Part shown: positions 11,123 to 26,063 of the stretch, piece by piece
Position numbering within the stretch: position 1 is the stretch's first letter
Layout: the number at the start of each line of letters is the position of its first letter
Source of the DNA: Parelaphostrongylus tenuis
Taxonomy: Eukaryota > Nematoda > Chromadorea > Rhabditida > Metastrongylidae
Assembly (NCBI GenBank): GCA_019055375.1
Contig: JAHQIW010006059.1
Location: forward strand, 1-64,000
DNA: 64,000 bases
Reading direction: 5' to 3'
Translations under genes and position numbers: made by a program
The notes under the pieces: generated by a model
The model's database searches: none
Seen by the model: the letters and a program-made list of their open reading frames with translations, nothing else
What the model was told of the DNA's origin: nothing

Positions 11123-12474
11123 TCAGGTTGGTGGAAAATGATTATGATTAGTGTATTGTTAACCAGTTGACAACGACATGAGCTGTTTTTAGCTCAAGCC
11201 GCACGTCATGCCATGGACTAAATATGTGTTGGCCCGCGCTGCCGCACCGATTCGATACTTATTTGAAGAGTTTAATTAACCTATTCTTGTTTCAACTATT
11301 TTATTATTATTGCAATGCCTACCATTTGCAGTTTCATTATTGTAACATCATGCACAAAGACTTTTAGAAAAATTACCAAAAAAAATCATTTTTGTTTTAA
11401 TCATATTGATATATTAGCGTTGTTTCTACTACCGATAGTCTTATTCACGTCTAATCAATCATGCTTCATCAAATCCTTATGACAAATCAACTATTTGTTC
11501 AGGTTTATTTCCAAACTTCATCACAAACTACCGTGCTGTCATCGTAGCTCGCCACGCGACCGCACTGCGTGGCGCACAAGACTTCATGGGCAATGTGAAG
11601 AGGTTAAAATTTGCCGTTTCTATTCGAATAAATTCTCAAATAAACGCGGTCATCTTATATATCATTTCAATGCACATTTTTCGCTCTACGTTTTTTGCTA
11701 GTAACGTTGCTGTTTACTATGTACTTATTCTAGACTATGGAAGGGATATTGTTTGGCACAAAAGTAATGAAGGTTTCGGACGCTGAGATCGAAAGGGGAC
11801 GTTAATCAGCAGATGCAAATCTCAACATTAACGAGACATTTAGCCAGAAACTGCTAAGAAACGTGCAATTCAGTGGTGGCTCAAGAAATTCACTAATGTA
11901 GACGACAGTTTTGAAAATGAGAATGTAGTGGCCAACCAGCGGAAATTGGCAACGAGAAATTGACAGCAATAATCAAAATTGGCTTTTTCAGAGTAAGCAA
12001 AAATTTGCAGAAAAGCTCAGTTTTGACCGTTCTGTGAATGTTCACTCGTTCAAGGAAATTGGTTGAGCGAAAAAAGCTGGTGCAGAAGTAAGACGTTCTA
12101 ACCACAGCCAACGACATCCACATGTGGTACAATGAACGCTCCAAAAGTTGAACGAACTGGGATACGGAGCTTTGTCTCTTCCATCATAATCGTTCGACCT
12201 CCCGATCTCCGATTACCACTTCTTCAAGCATCTCGGAAATTCCTCGCAAAGAAGACGCTTCCACAACCAACAGTATGCATAAGACGCCTTCCAGGAGTTC
12301 GTGAAATCCCAAAGCATCAGCTCTTGAGCTATAGGGTAATCAAGCTTATTCGCTGTTGGCGATATTGTGCTAATTGTAGTAGTTTTTGTTTTGACTAAAG
12401 AAGATCTGTTTGAACCTAGTTATAATGAAAATAATTGACAGTCTAAAATCGCTTTTTCTTTTGCACCAACCTAA
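11123..12474 (+). mobile_element. Mariner relic M1
   Basis: About 1,352 bp. The left end TCAGGTTGGTGG and the right end CTTTTGCACCAACCTAA are inverted terminal repeats of the Hsmar1/MADE1-like type; a TA precedes the left end. Decayed transposase is visible in several frames: WWLKKFTNVDDSFE near 11,873 matches the mariner helix-turn-helix/linker, and the C-terminal part at about 12,180-12,400 reads LPLLQASRKFLAKK and REIPKHQLL, like the mariner C-terminus. The frame is broken many times, so it is inactive. The same copy is present in the other block (28,078-29,428), so it predates the duplication. The hookworm mariner 'bandit' is a known relative type; a direct match was not tested. Confidence 0.75.
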
Positions 12475-13244
12475 CAGTTACCAAAATGGCCTCAAGAAGA
12501 TCTGACTGAGCGCTTTATCATCACCATCCAGATAGAAGACGAAGTCACTAAAGTTGAATCATAACATATCATTGATTATGATGGTGATTATATTGTTTTC
12601 AACTGATTTCTGGAGATAACTGATTGTTTTAGTAACAGAAGTGTTGAAATGCACAAGAAATTTCTGGGGGTGCATGGTAAGCAGTTGCAGAGTGAGGCTT
12701 CTATTCTGCTCCAAGCTTTACATATCATTTAGCATTATTGATTGAATAGTTATAGCATCATATCACCGCTAAAAGAGGGGTTGAACAGGCAATTCTCTTT
12801 TACAAATGTGTAATATCTGGCGGCGCCATGTCGAATGGTTGTAATGCCCGTCGTTGTGCGTGGAGCCGAGGTCTACCTCCAACACTTTCTATCAGGCAAC
12901 AAGAACGCCTTTAGAAAGCCACACCCACGCTATCCTCGAGATTACAAGAAGACATGATCGACCAATATTTTACGTCATTCGAGAAGACGAAAAATGAATC
13001 GAATGCTAAAAGTGCTGGGATCAGCATAATAAAATTGTGTTGACGGATCGTCTAAGTAGAACAAATATCTACCGAAGTAAGAGTGTTTAATGTTGATATG
13101 TGCTCACCACGGTAAACCGTTGACTGCTTTTTGTTGACAAATTCATACCTTGTCTATAAGAAAAAGTGGCAGCAGAGTAGGAGCCTCAGTAGTACAATTT
13201 GGTTAGCACAAGCCTCCAAAAATTGTGAATTTATCTATCGCTTC
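12475..13244. repeat. Left-block spacer with hairpin-tipped repeat end and R1 copy 2
   Basis: No gene seen. At about 12,760-12,780 is an ATATCACCGCTAAAAG end of the kind that recurs at 13,613, 27,776, 32,368, 32,981, 33,197, 60,979 and 62,150. The R1 repeat lies at 12,825-13,030 in minus orientation. Near 13,170-13,225 is a tRNA-like word (CCTCAGTAGTACAATTTGG) of SINE family 3. Confidence 0.5.
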
Positions 13245-13575
13245 GCGTCCGTCCATGATTCAAAGTATTCCAGAAATTAAAAGGATAAATTCTCGGCTTT
13301 TACCAGTTCCTGACGGAGGCGCTGTGCATTCGTCTGCAAATTTTAACTTTGTTTGAGGTGATTGAAAGCGTATCTGATCTTTACAGTGACTCGCAATAAC
13401 TTCCAGCTGTACCGAGTCAGTGCTGATTATCCTCCTGGACAGGTCTGAGACCATTCTGGTACCAATTTAGCGACCCCGGAGGGATGGATAGCTTGGTGAG
13501 CCATGAGCGCGAGATCGAACCATTGACCTCGTGTGCGATGCAGAGCACCTCCAGCCACCGCGCTGCATGCGTTCT
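13245..13575 (-). repeat. tRNA-derived SINE, family 1
   Basis: Minus-strand copy: B-box GGTTCGATCTCGCGCT (complement near 13,510-13,525) and a decayed A-box (about 13,555). The middle segment and the ATCCTTTTAAT-like tail are near 13,265-13,290. The same insertion is at 26,985-27,290 in the other block. Confidence 0.65.
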
Positions 13576-13736
13576 CAAAGTTTTCCATCTCACTCTAATA
13601 TTGCATAACTATATCACCGCTAAAGAAGTGGTTAAACAATGAATTCTCGTTTAACGGAATCTTGTTAGAAAAACCCTTTCAGTCGACTATTTTGATACCT
13701 CGCTTAAGTTAGTGTTAATTCGGAAGGCCCGAAAAC

Positions 13737-14048
13737 ATGCCTAACACTTTAGAAATGCCAAACACACCTCTTGAAATGCTTAAATATGTTGGCAAAATGT
13801 GTTATCAACGTCCAAATAGAGCTACTGACAGGAGTGGTGATTACATCGTGAACTCAAACGACGTTTGGAAAATTGATTTCCGTAACCATAGTACAAGTGA
13901 AAGCTGTGAACAGATGAAGAACGTGGGGATTTTGGCAGTTCCAATGTCAAGAATGCACATAATTTTATTCCTTCACAAGCTTACAGGTTTCATTAGAGTA
14001 AGTGATAGCTCTTCAGAAACCAGAAGACCTGGGAAGTTCGGAATGTGA
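13737..14048 (+). other. Open frame of unknown meaning in duplicated block
   Basis: 103 codons (starts MPNTLEMPNTPLEM). The corresponding right-block sequence (25,860-26,056 and 26,700-26,850, interrupted by a foldback) does not keep the frame open. I regard it as chance or as a relic; no family recognised. Confidence 0.15.
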
Positions 14049-14156
14049 CATAATTGTAGAAAGGACTTTGCTTCTGAAAATAGATGTGTAAATAACATAA
14101 ATGTCATTAATACACCTGAGAGAATTGAGTGGTGCGCAAAAGCGCAACCTCAGTTA

Positions 14157-15682
14157 GGAGTTACTCCGACACCCTGACAGGACACTTACAGCTTCCCGAA
14201 GGGCTATGGAGAAAATCATTAACAGGTACTACTCGGATCTCTTCGCTAGCCATGTCCTCATACCGTCATATAAATTAAAAGAGAATGAATATGTCGTTCC
14301 AACGATTCTGCCTTCCGCAACCTGACATGCTATATCATCGGTGATGAAGAGAACAACACACGTCTAGACAGAATAAGACCAGAACACCTGAAGAACCTGC
14401 CGAGACACCATCATCTTCAACACCCTTAACATTCTCACCAACACCCTAACTCGGCTCTTCTCGCTACCTGTCAGAATGCAAGGTCCCCATTCAGTGGCAA
14501 ACCAGTAAGACCGTAATGTTCTTCAAAAAGGGAGACCTTCACGACATAGGCAACTATCGCCCAGTCTGCTTTCTGATCTATAAACTCTTTGCTCGAGTCG
14601 TCCTAAACAGGTCTGACAGAACAACGAACGAAGGACTGCCATGCGATCAAGCAGGATTTCGAAAAAAAATTTAGCACCACAGAGCACATCCACACGATTA
14701 CAAGATTCATTGACGTTTCACGAGAGTAGAGGCAATTACTCTGTTTTACTTTCATCGATCTGAAGAAAACCTTTGATTCAGTGCAAACAGAAGCGGTTAT
14801 AGAGGCTCTGGATATCAGGGCATCCTTACTAGGTATCTAACGATCCTTCGTGAGCTTTATAAAGATTTCACGACCAAATTAAAACATCAGCCAAGCCGAA
14901 AGAATGTTGACCGATTTCGATAGCGCCTGTGGAAAGATTGGTCTTCAACTAAATCTATCGAAAACAATGTTCATGAGGAACGGATGTGTTTCGAATGCCC
15001 CATTCACGCTCAACGGAACGACAATCTCCGAATGCTCCAGTTACGTCTATCTTGGTCGTGAAATCAACATGATGAGCGACCTATCTCCAGAGTTGAGCAG
15101 GAGGGAACGAGCGGCTTGAGGAACGTTTAAGAGCATCGAAGATATAGTGAAGAGGACTAAGAACATCCAAGTAGGTGTCCTTCTTTTCGACTCGACGATT
15201 ACTCCTGCCCTAACGTATGCAGCAGAGACCTGGTCGCTACGTAAGCAGGATAAAAGATCACGTGGCGTTATTGAACGCGCAGTCAAAGGCCAATGCCAGG
15301 AGTATCCCGTATTTCGCGAATGAGAGAAATGATCTGAAGTTCCAAACTACGTCAGTGAGCGAAAAATCAGAGAGGCCGTTCTACACACCACGATATCGAA
15401 AATAAGGTGGGCCGGACACAGATGCGCTTCAACGACAACCGATGCATGAGAGCCGTTACCGACTGGATTCCTCGGGGCATCGAACTTTCTGTAGGAAAAC
15501 CACCGAACCGTCGGTTCGATTTTTTCACAAAAGCTATAGAAGAAAGTTATGATGCTCAGCGAATCCCTAGAGCGAGGAAGGCCCACTGGGCTACCCTTGC
15601 ACGTGATAAGGGAAAATGGAAGTGTTGCTGGTACCCGCAGTCACTCGACGATCAACGGGACGACAGGTGATACAGGTGATCC
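14157..15682 (+). mobile_element. RTE retrotransposon, copy 2 (5'-truncated, internally deleted)
   Basis: Begins at the position equivalent to about 9,307 of copy 1 and ends with the same GGTGATACAGGTGAT tail. An internal deletion near 14,878 removes the part equivalent to about 10,001-10,197, including the FADD box. Many stops and indels are present; the longest remaining frame is 14,904-15,119. The insertion interrupts a family-2 foldback end at 14,110-14,157 and abuts unit B. No clear target-site duplication was found. Confidence 0.85.
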
Positions 15683-15689
15683 ATTGAAT

Positions 15690-17575
<1,886 letters not shown>

Positions 17576-17584
17576 GATAAAACA

Positions 17585-17885
17585 TAATGGGTAAAGAATA
17601 AAACTCTCGGAGTTGATCAATCTCTGACGGATGCTCTATGCACTCGTGTTCAGTTTTTGATTTCGGTTGAGGTACTTAATAGCGTTTCTGATCCTTGCAA
17701 TGACTCGCAGTTACCTCCTGCTTTATCGAGTCAGTGCTGCTTAACCCCAAGACAAGTCTGAGACTATCCTGTATCAATCGAATGATCCCGGAGAGATGGA
17801 TAGCTTGGTGAGCCATTATCGTGAGATCGCATCATCGACCTTGTGTGCAACGCATTGCACCTCTAACCCTTGGCCACACGCGATT
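17585..17885 (-). repeat. tRNA-derived SINE, family 1, at end of unit C
   Basis: Minus-strand copy with tail complement AAGAATAAAACTCTC at about 17,596 and tRNA-like head near 17,830-17,885. It corresponds to the SINE after unit A (4,850-5,160). Confidence 0.65.
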
Positions 17886-20800
17886 TTTAAGGATGCGTGA
17901 GCCACGAAGGGAACGCAATATATCAACTTCGGAAAGACTCAAAACATTCTTTCAGATTATATGGATCTCCGAAATGGATACAAAAATGTAGTAGGATTCT
18001 AGAAAAGATCCGGCTGCATATGAAATCGAAAAAAAAAGATGCTGTCTCAAGATATTTACGCATTTTGGCTATGTGGATACACTTCAATAATCAATGTTCT
18101 TGTGCTCGCAATCCTCTTCTTTTGGCATAGAAGTCGCCGAATATGACATGCATAATCGGATATATCAGTACGGTGTATACATTACGTAGTGTGTTAACAT
18201 CCACGTGTGAATATCGCCTAGTCTTCCTTGGTACGTTTACAATACGTCATCTGACATGGATGAGGTGTTATCGAGATAAGAGTAGAATTAGTGGAAAAAT
18301 GCACCACCTCACGTTGTTGGGAACTAAGGAATGGGTAAAATTATTAATGTAATCTTGCCACACATAGGCTCACGCGAGGCAGTGGCTGTGATCAGTCATG
18401 ATAAATTATGAGGTCGAGCAGAGGATGCGTATGCCCATACGTTCCATTGAGTATAGCGAAGTGAACGAGCTGCTCACGTTTCCTAGCATCACATTCGGGT
18501 GTGAACATCTTGGAAATGCGATTCTTCGCCTTTTCGATTAGAAAATGGTGTTTAAATCAAAATATTCAGTCATCTTCATGTTCATACTAGAATTAGCACT
18601 GAGTACTTGGCACGCGAAGACGATTTTGCTTCGGTAAGCACGTGGGTATCCTCTCTAAGATGTTCATGCCCGGTCTGCATAGCAATCTGAGATGGAACTC
18701 GCTGTCCTGAAATTGTATTTCTCTTATTTTGTAGCCCTCTTATATTAGAAACGTATTTGCAAATGGGCCTCATGCTGATCCATTACTTCACACCCTGAAA
18801 TAGAGGATTATATCTATTGTTGTGCTAAAGATCACCACTCATGTATAATACAGGATAGTACTACGCAGTTGAGAAGCTGATGTACACCGAACATTCAATC
18901 TTGACACTTCCTCTGCTGATAGTGATCTGACACCTTGTCTCGCATTGAAACTTCCTAGTTGTTATTCCATTCGGTCCGAGAATACGCCCGACATAATTAC
19001 ACTTCACTTCACTGACCAAACGTCGTCATACAATTGTATTTCATAGACGTGAATATTGAAAAAAATAATTGTGTAGACTAACGGTGGAGGTGAAGGAATG
19101 TGGACTTTCGAAGACACAATGACACCGCTTCCTGTCACTTTTTCTGAAAATCGCTAAGTCCACTGTTGATGCTATAAAGAAGATGCTCAATTCGATCAGC
19201 GCGAAACTTTTAAATTTCCTCTTTCACTTTTCTTACAAATCAAACATCGTACATAGAGATTTCTGTCACATTGGGCATCTAAGTGATAGGACTTTATTTC
19301 TTACAAATCAAGCTTTACACTGATGTGTGTGTGTTGGCTAAAACTGATTAAAAAGTTGAACTCCTCATCGATAAAGAGATAATGATGATCATTCAATAGT
19401 TGAAGCAATAATGCACGTACAACTGCATGAAAGCGGGCGACGACTTTAAGTGATAGTAAACACGTTATCATGTTATTCAGTATTATTGCTTTGTGCGAGG
19501 TCTATACGTTCGAGAGTAAGGCATGATTTATCATACCAACTGCAGACCCTCAACTGTAGTCAGTGCAGTGTCAAGGGATTTTGTCACCTGTCTTGCGGTA
19601 ACCGACTGGTGCCGATCCCTTTATACAGGGATCCCCAAAGTATCGGCTGGTCAGAGGGAGACCGTGCTACTTAGGAGTCCAGTAGGGTGAAACAGGAGCC
19701 TGTCTAGCACTGTATAAGTTAATTCATCAGAAATTATAACAACAGGCTCAAAATATGTTATCATGTTATCAAATTAGTAGCCGATAGTAACGTATTAGGC
19801 GTGTAATACCTCACGCGAAGTCAAGAGATCAGGTGAACAGTAAACTAGGATCTTGAGAATCATCAACAATGGAACATTCAAAAGCAATGCAAAATGCCAT
19901 CTTCCAGTTGACCTCGGCATTGTAAACAATTAATGCAATTCTCATGAATTCCCTTTAATGACGTTGGTCCTCCTGTAAGAACACTGTGAGATAATTTCAC
20001 CTATAAGAAACAGGGCAATGAAAGAATGAATTTGATGAAAATCTATTCTAGCCCGATGTTGACTAGCGGAGGTTTAATCGTGTTAGTAATATCAGATCTC
20101 GATGAGCAAAATGATAGGTATCCGAGAGATTCTTTAGGTATGAGGTGCTTTGCACTTCTCGTATGAAGGATACTTTATACGCTCACCTGGTTTTTCTCCT
20201 CAATTATTTCAATACACCTTTATAGAAGATATTATGATTTTGATAGTGTCGGAGAATAGAATTATTTTTTATCAAGCAACATCATAATTACACCAAGGTG
20301 TTTTATATATTGTTTACTCAGCTTTAATTCAGGAAATATCAATAATATAATAACCACGAAACACTAACGATGATTTTGGATGTCCGATTAGTTCGCGATT
20401 GTTGTCGAGCGATAGGTGTGGTGTCGGCACTGAACGGCGCTTTGATGTTTTCCCTCTTGTGCTGAGTTGCCAAAGTTCTTGGATTCTGCTTAAATGACAT
20501 ATTTTGCAATGAGTTTGTGTTACATGTGGACTGTGTGCTGCCTGCATTATTTTTACATCGTCCCGAAATGTTGGTGGTTTTCAGCTCTTGCTGTAGCGCA
20601 TTCTGAGTGGATGTTGTGCGCATTGCCTAAACTTGCTCCGTCTGTGTATGAACGTCTTGGCACGAGATGTTACGACGCTTCGAAACTTTGCCAACAAGAC
20701 GTAGCAAACTATTTTTCCGAGCTTCTTCCATGCAAATGATTAATTCTTCGCAAGTTTCGCGTTAAGGAGAATTGCGCTGTATGGTGGCATCAAGGCGTTT

Positions 20801-21190
20801 TGGTGCAACATACTGAAATGTTTCAATCCAAAACCGAGCAGGAATTTCAAAATGTGCAATTTACCTCTGCGTTATCGTCACAGAACGCTTTTCTAATAAG
20901 TTGGAGCCAAGCTCCGAAAGAAATCTCACTTCAGCACTCACGACACTTGGGAACTACAATGACAACGTACCCATCGCCAGCGATTTTCGTTTGTCGTGCA
21001 GCTCGTGGCTCACTGAGCTCCGACACCACAAAATCTAAAATTAGACGGTCTGCTTGTGCAGCGATGCAATAACCTGTACAGACATGCCCGAATAGTTCAG
21101 TTCAAACAGATATGCCCTGTGCTCCTTTGTCACAGTACCAGTGTTCAAACGTGGCTTCATCATGAGGAATAATGTGATGACAATCATGAA
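17885..21190 (-). repeat. Composite repeat unit C (inverted copy of unit A)
   Basis: Runs antiparallel to 1,150-4,860: head segment 20,339-21,170, spacer, STAR exons 18,440-19,290 and tail 17,885-18,400. It includes the complement of the GGTGACAAAATCC...GACCACAGTTGAGTG block at about 19,550-19,610, also in A, B and D. Small indels and local rearrangement near 18,400-18,450. Confidence 0.75.
18440..19290 (-). pseudogene. STAR-family KH/QUA2 gene fragment, copy C
   Basis: Minus-strand copy. KH core complement at about 18,890-19,000 (YVGRILGPNGITTRKF); GHEHLREDTHVLTEAKSSSRAK at 18,612-18,675; the LNGTY motif is changed near 18,440. KH core residues are kept but with more changes (R to C, loss of RG), and frames are broken between exons. 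It forms an inverted pair with copy B, so read-through RNA could fold back on itself. Confidence 0.65.
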
Positions 21191-23560
21191 AATATGCAGA
21201 TTCTACTCTCTATGTAGAAGTTTCTATCAGTTCGCCATGTTTACATCATTGATAACTGTGTTGTTTTTCTTATACCTATAAATGAATGATTACTTTACAT
21301 CGCGAATCATAATAATAGTAGGAATTTTTATTTTTTTACAAACTTTCATAGAAACTGAAAGACAAGAGAGATCAGTTCGATATTTACTAAGTAAAAAAAG
21401 CTGCACTAGACGATTTGAGTCGCAGTCGAAGCGCTTCGTGCATAAAATCTAATTCCTTGTAAATTTGTGTGTCATTCATATAAGTATATAAGAGTATCAC
21501 TTATTCAAAAAATGTCGCTGCTTATCTATTCCCATATAAAAATACTCTCTTCGATGAGTTACGAGTGTTTTATAAGTTCGCTTTCTCTTCTCGAGTAAAT
21601 GACGGACATTTTGGTTGGAGCCCACTTATCGGTGTTAGATTTTCTTCTGCAGAGTATCACAAAGCCTTTACTGTTTTCATTATCAAAGTGAATTTAGATG
21701 TCCTTTCCGATTAGAAGTCATAATAACTAAAAGAATTTCTTTGAAACTGCACCACATGAGTAATCAAGTCAATATTTACCGAGTAAAAAGAAGCGGTATT
21801 ATAGATTCAAGCCGCAGTCGAGCGATCTGTAAGTGAGATCTAAGACTATCAATAGGATTGTATGTCATACAAGTGAATAAGAGTAATGATTAGTTAGAAA
21901 ATGTGGCTGACTACCTCATTTTCTGAGTACACCTACTCTGTTTGATGAGATCTGAGATTTTGGCAAATTTTGTCTTCAGCGCTTCGAAAAAAGAGAAGAT
22001 CTGACACTATGGAATTATAATTGAGCCCAGTCGGTGGTAGGTATAATTTTAATAAAGATGACTTCTTCATTTTCTTCGCAGTGATTTCTTTTTGCAGCAC
22101 AATACCTTCCGATGTTCCAGTTTCCGTAGATATTCGGCAGCACATCGATATTTGAGCAACGTAGAAGTGGTGGAACAGAAAAAAAATCATTCTTTGCTCT
22201 CAGTGTTCAAAAAAATTGTGAAAAGTGACTTAGAAACAAACACTGACTCGCTGCCTTATTACTAATTGATTGCTTTTTTGCATTCTTCGCTATAATTGAT
22301 GATAGGCTATTCAAGAACGTTTGCTCACCCGTTTGCGGGCGATGAGGGTCATTATAACCCTCAGCTGGGTAGCCGTTCGGACGTTAACGAAGATTTGTTG
22401 CATGCTCCAATGGAAATTCGTGTTATCAAGTTCTCACAATAACATTATGATTTAAAATCGACAAATTATTACTGATGAGGCTTTTATGTGAATAATTTTA
22501 GCATAATTAACGCTAATGTTTCCCAAAATCTTGCCTTTTTCGAAGGAAAAACCATATCGTTGCGAGAAGGAATTTATTGCCGCTGTTATGGAACCAAGGC
22601 ACCGATCCATGAAAGCGTGCTGCCAACAAAAAAAAGTAAAGTGTTATGGAACATTTTGAATTTATATTTTTGATGTATCTGTAGTCACTCGATAGCCTAA
22701 GAAATTTTGGTTCTGTTAGTAGGTTTTTCAAGTGAATTGATTTGCTTAGTACGTTCTACTGATAAGTAAAAATAACGTTTACAAATCGCAGACATCTCTC
22801 TACTTCATTGCGAGTACTTTGGTATTATCTAGTTGATTTCAATTCTTATAAAAATTTTTGCCAAAAGAAATGAATCATCATTGAAAGAACTTTTCTAAAC
22901 GTATTCTCAGAAAGAATCATGTCCAGCTGTTTCAAAAATCTTTACTTTCGAAAACAAATTCTGTCGCATGCTATTGCATTTCAGGTATTGCGCTCGTGAG
23001 CCCATGGTTTTCCCTGAAAAGACCTATTACACTAGACTATTGGTATTCATTTGATAGCTCATATCAAGTTAATTTTGACGGCGTATTTCATTTCTCAATT
23101 GAACTATTTCTTGCGCTTCAACAGTCGAAATAATATTTTGTTTCATATTTAAGGATTTATCACCGTATAAAATTTATCTATAAACAATCGACAACCATTC
23201 GAGAGCACGAATCTTGGCAATTTCAAAAACGTAGTTGATTTTTGTAGAGGACTCTTTGGAGCGCTGTAACAGTCAGGAGAATATTGCGTTTTGCACTCCA
23301 AAGGAGCGTGGGGGGATTTCGCAACATTGGCCACAATTCACCTCGCTTTTTGCATCATGTCTATTAAATGCAAAATGTTGACTTCTTTTGGATGCTACAG
23401 TACAGTACAGAGTTCTTTTCAGAAGCAGTTAGTATGAAATTCGTCGAGATTCATGCTATCGAACAATTACTACGGCTGGAAAGTTCTGGGGAACTTTAAT
23501 AAAGATTAGATAACTCCCATGCATATAATGGGATTATTACAGTTTCATATGTGGAATTTC
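21191..23560. other. AT-rich region without recognised gene; imperfect tandem duplication
   Basis: No splice-bounded conserved exon seen. About 150 bp at 21,385-21,535 recurs in the same orientation at 21,765-21,915 (shared CAGTCGA, GTGTGTCAT/TATGTCATAC, AATAAGAGTA words). Short open frames such as 21,933-22,190 (minus) and 22,488-22,673 (plus) have no recognisable domain. Confidence 0.45.
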
Positions 23561-23589
23561 CCCATTAAAGATCTAGCTAGTACTCGTCT

Positions 23590-23910
23590 TTATTTTGATT
23601 TTATTGCACGCCTACGCAGATCCAACTGTAAAATCAAAGTTCGTGTTTTATTGCGTCATTATTGGAGAAATGGTCTTTCACAGCATGCTGCAGTCGATGA
23701 AATTAATGAAGTTGAAAAGGAAGGCACAACATGCAGATCTACAGCCGAATGCTGGGTTAAATGCTTCAGTGCCGGAGCTCTTGACCTTAAGGACAAGCAT
23801 CGCTCAGGACTTCCGACAAAATTTTACAACGAAGATCTTACTGCTGCTTTGGGAGATGAACTGTCGGTACTTCGACCAGATCCGAAACTTGACTGACCAA
23901 TAGCAGAAAG
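23590..23910 (+). pseudogene. Mariner transposase N-terminal (HTH) fragment
   Basis: The frame open from 23,519 to 23,896 contains, from about 23,630, RVLLRHYWRNGLSQHAA and, further on, EGTTCRSTAECWVK then DKHRSGLPTKF. This is the order of the mariner DNA-binding domain: first helix-turn-helix, second HTH with a degenerate SRSTAERW, then the RSGRPT linker. The DDD catalytic domain is absent and the frame closes soon after. It is a different mariner lineage from M1/M2. Upstream codons (before about 23,610) are probably chance. It is likely a dead fragment; a retained DNA-binding domain alone cannot be excluded. Confidence 0.7.
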
Positions 23911-25310
23911 TCGGAAAAACGATGGCCTTTGTTTTGAAGAGTAGTCTTTATTGTGCTTGTTTGGGGTTTATATACAAATATTCAACTTTTTAAAAATGCT
24001 CTAGAACTTTCTTTCCAATTCAATATTAAGTCTAGTTGAAAAGTTTTGTTCGGAGAGAAGTACTTGAGTACGAAAGATATTTTTATTTCTACCGTTAGAG
24101 CTTATTAAGAAAGCCATTATAAAAATAAGGCATACCTTCAAAACAGTTTAGATTGGAGCTATCAAATGGCCATTGGAACTCAAAAAAAAAGAAAATGCGC
24201 TTTTCCCGAGAGGTCAAAGCAAGATACGGGCATAGGAAGTGATCCAAATTTGAGAAACGTAATGTTTTTTTGATTGTTACAGCGCTCTAAGAAGTCCTTT
24301 CCAAAAACCAAGTACACCTTTGAAATTTCTAAGATTTGCCCTATCTAATGACTATTAGTTGCTCATGGAAGAGCTCTATGGTGAGAAAAGCTCAAATGTG
24401 AAACGAAAACATTTTCAACTGCTACAGCGCAAATAAGCCATTCAAGAAACGAAGTACATCGTTCGATTTCACTTAATTTTATCTATCAAAACTACCAGAA
24501 CATCTTAAAAAGGCAAAAAATACCTTTCACAAAAGAATTCAACTAGGATGGAGATAATGGAAAAGAACCGATATTCCTCCTTCTCTTCTCTGCATGCCGT
24601 ACTTATAAATAAAGAATTCAGACGAAATTGCGCATTGCTCCAAGAAATGGTAATTTAAGCGCACTAATAATCATTAAAATATTGAGAATTATCGATGAAG
24701 TGGAATCGCATGCTAAATGCAGCGCTATTTTTGGCGAACTATTTACTGGTTTCCGATTTTCAGCCAGTATGACTGATTTTATGCACATCATGAAATAAAA
24801 CATACGGAAAGATGAAAGAAATAAATATTAAATTTGATTGAATTCGTGTAAGTATAAACAAAATATCGTAGAATTGTTCGATAAAGTTTTTTAATATAGC
24901 CTTTCCATGAATACTTAGTTTTCACCTTTGAAAGTGTGGATCAGAAATCGAGCTATTACGTTATTTCTAATAAAAATAGGCCCTCTCACATATGACCATT
25001 CACTCGCACAGACATCCTATTAATTGACGAAATAGTTTGATTTTCATTATAAAACCATCACATTAGCACCGGCGGTCTCCTTTCGTAGCCGTGCGAAGCG
25101 CGCAAAAGTCAAAAATGGCGCCAGCCGCATAGGAATAAACATAGGAATAGGTACAACATAAATCGCGAAAAATTCCAAAATACTTGTCGCAATGTGTTTC
25201 TGTGGTGGACCACAGTGGCATAGAATAATTAATAATATTTAATACTCGAAATTTCCAATGTTCTAACTGCTTTTTTTCCGCAGTGCTATGATGCTTCGAA
25301 TGCATCGAGA
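23911..25310. other. AT-rich region, no gene seen
   Basis: Contains diverged internal repeats around 24,150-24,450 (two units with TACAGCGC and AAGTACA words), one of which also resembles 23,230-23,275 in inverted orientation (GGAGCGCTGTAACA). No coding feature recognised. Confidence 0.4.
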
Positions 25311-25317
25311 GAACTGA

Positions 25318-25798
25318 GTGATGAGCAAAACTCGACTTTAGACGCGAATTGAACCCGCATTTCACCCACAACGGGAGCGCGCGCCACCGCCACACCACCG
25401 AGGCACCATTTCACCAACACTTATTCTTCAGTGCCTCTATCATGGCTATCATCCACCAAGCTTTATCAAGCATAGTCGGGTCTGCAATACTGCTTTATAA
25501 ACTCAATTAAGCTGATAGCCATAACACTGCGAGAAAAAGCAGTGAGAACATTGAAGATCTTGAGTATTATATATAACAATGGCTGTCAGCATAACTGGGT
25601 CTATAGAGCGATAATGCTGACCAGAGCAAACTGTTAAAGGTTAGTGACTAACATCTATCATAGAGGCATTGAAGAACGAGAAGTGGCGAAAGAGTGCCTC
25701 AGTGGGTGTAGTGATAGCACGCGCTTCCGGAATGGAGGGAACGCGGGTTCAGCTCCTTAACTGTGATCGCGTTTTTGCACACCACTCAATTCTCCTAG
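25318..25798. repeat. Foldback element with tRNA-like arms (family 2)
   Basis: Two inverted arms (about 25,318-25,480 and 25,595-25,798) each hold a tRNA-Gly-like head: the right arm has TGTAGTGATAGCACGCG as A-box-like and GGGTTCAGCTCC as B-box-like; the left arm is its complement. The outer ends are GAATTGAGTGGTG-like inverted repeats. Its right end coincides with the edge of the right duplicated block. Related elements: 39,035-39,440 and 44,408-44,874. Confidence 0.65.
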
Positions 25799-26063
25799 GT
25801 GCTCTAGTGACATATATATTATTTTCACATCTTTTTTCAGAGACAAAGTCCTTTCTGCAATTCTATCATATTCCGAACCCCTCAAGTCTTCACGTTTCTG
25901 AAGAGCTATCACTCACTCTAATGAAACCTGCAAGCTTGCGAAGGATTAAACTTAAATGTGTCCGTTGGCATTGGAGCTGCTCAAAGCCTCACGTTCTTCA
26001 TCTTTTTACAGCTTTCACATATACTATGGTTACGGCAATCAATTTTTCAAACATGTCGTTTGA

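Larger units (their letters stand above)
6560..14160 (+). repeat. Left copy of a large inverted duplication
   Basis: Colinear in inverted orientation with 25,740-30,570. Matching landmarks, left versus right: 6,640-6,990/30,140-30,520; 7,000-7,651/29,540-30,130; mariner 11,123-12,474/28,078-29,428; repeat R1 12,825-13,030/27,515-27,745; SINE 13,245-13,575/26,985-27,290; 13,600-13,860/26,700-26,960; 13,860-14,157/25,745-26,056. The left copy has an extra RTE element (7,652-11,002); the right copy has an extra foldback (26,064-26,692). Other stretches of the block (6,930-7,640; 12,480-12,820; 13,030-13,245; 13,575-14,157) hold no gene that I recognise. Confidence 0.75.

Noticed and set aside
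12764..13640. Helitron ends suggested by hairpins near CACCGCT words
   Set aside because: The hairpin is followed by no consistent CTRR end, and one copy shows paired inverted ends, which fits a TIR element better.
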